NCBI GenBank assembly: GCA_937870605.1
Contig: CALMZW010000102.1
Coordinates: forward strand, 1 to 5,579
Direction: 5' to 3'
Source of the DNA: an uncultured Synergistaceae bacterium
Lineage (GTDB): Bacteria > Synergistota > Synergistia > Synergistales > Aminobacteriaceae
DNA length: 5,579 bases
Positions 4,231 through 5,579 of the stretch are shown here, one piece after another. The notes under the pieces were generated by a model. It searched no databases, had not been told where the DNA came from, and saw only the letters and a list, made by a program, of their open reading frames with translations. Both the position numbers and the translations under genes were made by a program. The number at the start of each line of letters is the position of its first letter. Position 1 is the first letter of the stretch.

Positions 4231-5579
4231 ATGAATGTAACACGAAGAAATCGATCGATCCTTATCGCTGTTGTCGCGCTTGGTGTTTTCGCTCTGGCCG
4301 GGTCCGTGTCGGCGCAGGAGCCGTTTGCAGGGAACCCGGTTGCAAAGATCGCCCGGGAGTCGTCTCCGGCCGTCGTGAATATCGATGTCGAGGCGATGGT
4401 GACGCGTTCCTACTCGCCCTTTCCCGACGACCCGATTTTTCGCCGCTTTTTCGGCGAGGAATTCAAGCGGTACTCCAGAACGGTCCCGATGAAGGGGCGC
4501 GGTTCGGGGTTCATCGTTTCGGCGGACGGCAAAATCCTGACCAACAACCACGTGGTTGAGGGCGCCGACAAGATTACGGTGACAATGTCCGACGGACGGA
4601 ATCTCGAGGCGAAAATTCTGGGACGCGATCCCACGTTTGACCTCGCCATCATCAAAGTCGAAGGAACCAACCTGCCGGTCCTCGAAATGGGCGACTCGGA
4701 CAAATCCGAGGTCGGGGAGTGGGTCGTCGCGATAGGCAATCCGTACGGACTGGAGCATACCGTGACCGTCGGGGTCATTTCGGCGAAAAACAGGAGCATC
4801 CATGCGGAAAACGTGAATTTTGACGGATTCCTCCAGACCGATGCGGCGATCAACCCCGGAAACAGCGGCGGGCCCCTCATCGATCTGAACGGCAAGGTGG
4901 TCGGAATCAATACGGCCATTGTACCCTTCGCGCAGGGAATCGGCTTCGCCGTCCCGGTGAATATGGCGAAACAGATCATGAACGATCTCGTACAGTACGG
5001 GAAGGTGCGACGCGGATGGCTCGGCGTGTACATCCAGCCGCTGACGAAGGAGTTCGCCCAGGCGTACGGCGTGTCCGAAGAAAAGGGAGCGATCGTGAGC
5101 GACGTCATGCCCGATTCTCCCGCTGAAAAGGCCGGACTGCGGCGCGGCGACGTCATCATCGCCGTCAATAAGGATAAGATTGAAGGATCGCAGGAGCTCG
5201 TGACCAAAATCCGGGGATTCAACTCCGGCGAAACGATCAGTCTCTCCGTTATCCGACAGGGAAAGCAAATGACCGTTTCCGCCACGCTTTCCGAAGTCAC
5301 CGGAAGCGGCGGAGAGGAAGAGCCGAGCGGTGGATCGGAAATACTGAAGAATATCGGCATCGAGGGCAGCAGCATCACTCAGGAGCTTCGGAAGACCTAC
5401 AATATAAAGAGCCGCGAAGGCATCGTTGTGACGTCCGTCGAACAGAATTCCGCGGCGTCACGCGCAGGAATCCGTGAAGGGGACGTCATCCTTGAGATCA
5501 ACGGAGTGAAAGTTTCGGACCCGGCGCGAATCGAGGGCGCTTCCACGAGGAAGAATTCCGTCGTTCTTCTCCTTCTTCG
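4231..5579 (+). CDS. HtrA/DegP-family periplasmic serine protease, 3'-partial
   Basis: This is a serine endoprotease of the S1C (HtrA/DegP/DegQ/MucD) family, which degrades or refolds damaged envelope proteins. 449 codons are visible and the end is outside the window. Residues 1-28 form a Sec signal peptide: RRNR, a hydrophobic core at 10-25, then SVSA before QE. The protease domain (about 33-255) has the catalytic triad H107 (TNNHVV), D137 (FDLAI) and S212 (NPGNSGGP), plus the substrate-loop QGIGFAVPV (235-243). The first PDZ domain spans about 261-352, with GWLGVYIQ as its start and SPAEKAGLRRGDVI (297-310). A Gly/Glu-rich linker at 358-369 leads to a second PDZ domain from about 371, cut by the window edge, with SAASRAGIREGDVI (407-420). 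The order signal-protease-PDZ-PDZ is that of DegP/DegQ; the segment before the catalytic histidine is short, closer to DegQ or MucD than to DegP. The subfamily, and hence the symbol, is left open. Confidence 0.96.
   Translation, partial: MNVTRRNRSILIAVVALGVFALAGSVSAQEPFAGNPVAKIARESSPAVVNIDVEAMVTRSYSPFPDDPIFRRFFGEEFKRYSRTVPMKGRGSGFIVSADGKILTNNHVVEGADKITVTMSDGRNLEAKILGRDPTFDLAIIKVEGTNLPVLEMGDSDKSEVGEWVVAIGNPYGLEHTVTVGVISAKNRSIHAENVNFDGFLQTDAAINPGNSGGPLIDLNGKVVGINTAIVPFAQGIGFAVPVNMAKQIMNDLVQYGKVRRGWLGVYIQPLTKEFAQAYGVSEEKGAIVSDVMPDSPAEKAGLRRGDVIIAVNKDKIEGSQELVTKIRGFNSGETISLSVIRQGKQMTVSATLSEVTGSGGEEEPSGGSEILKNIGIEGSSITQELRKTYNIKSREGIVVTSVEQNSAASRAGIREGDVILEINGVKVSDPARIEGASTRKNSVVLLLL

Noticed and set aside
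4207..5378. Long minus-strand open frames (353 and 322 codons) opposite the protease
   Set aside because: The plus strand encodes an unmistakable HtrA protein with full catalytic triad and PDZ domains; the antisense frames are low-complexity shadows.

Overview
The window is a bacterial housekeeping segment with every recognisable gene on the + strand. It holds the 3' part of a DinG/XPD-type iron-sulfur helicase gene, then the conserved cluster rpmH - rnpA - yidD - yidC - jag (khpB), then the first ~450 codons of an HtrA/DegP-family protease gene that runs off the right edge. Coding density is very high and base composition is fairly GC-rich. No tRNA, rRNA, CRISPR array, insertion sequence or phage gene was seen.

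Organism: the protease has a Sec signal peptide and two PDZ domains, which fits a periplasmic protease and so a cell with an outer membrane. YidC, however, is the short form without the large periplasmic domain of proteobacterial YidC, and it is paired with Jag. This mix, and the look of the L34, RnpA and YidC sequences, suggests a member of the Synergistota or a similar diderm anaerobe. This is an inference of moderate confidence from memory of the families, not from a search.

Layout: (1) 1-1781, helicase. The frame carries the motif Ia region, the four-cysteine Fe-S domain, the DEAH box and motifs III to V. It then meets an amber codon TAG (1557-1559), after which the same frame continues through a well-preserved motif VI to TGA (1779-1781). 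(2) 1759-1851, a good sigma-70-type promoter that overlaps the helicase stop, and a small hairpin at the predicted transcript start. (3) 1852-4103, the ribosome/RNase P/membrane-insertion operon, with genes overlapping or separated by at most about 40 bases. (4) 4104-4230, a 127-base gap with a candidate promoter, an 11-bp imperfect inverted repeat and a strong Shine-Dalgarno site. (5) 4231-5579, the HtrA-like protease, incomplete at the right edge.

How the genes work together: L34 is a 50S ribosomal protein and RnpA is the protein subunit of RNase P, which matures tRNA. YidD and YidC help place proteins in the inner membrane. Jag/KhpB is an RNA-binding protein commonly encoded beside yidC. 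The downstream protease would deal with misfolded envelope proteins, a plausible companion to membrane insertion, although it probably has its own promoter. The main oddity is the in-frame amber codon in the helicase. A second, weaker one is that yidC and jag lie in the same frame with only two TAG codons between them. No convincing new system was found; the amber pattern is the point most worth checking.
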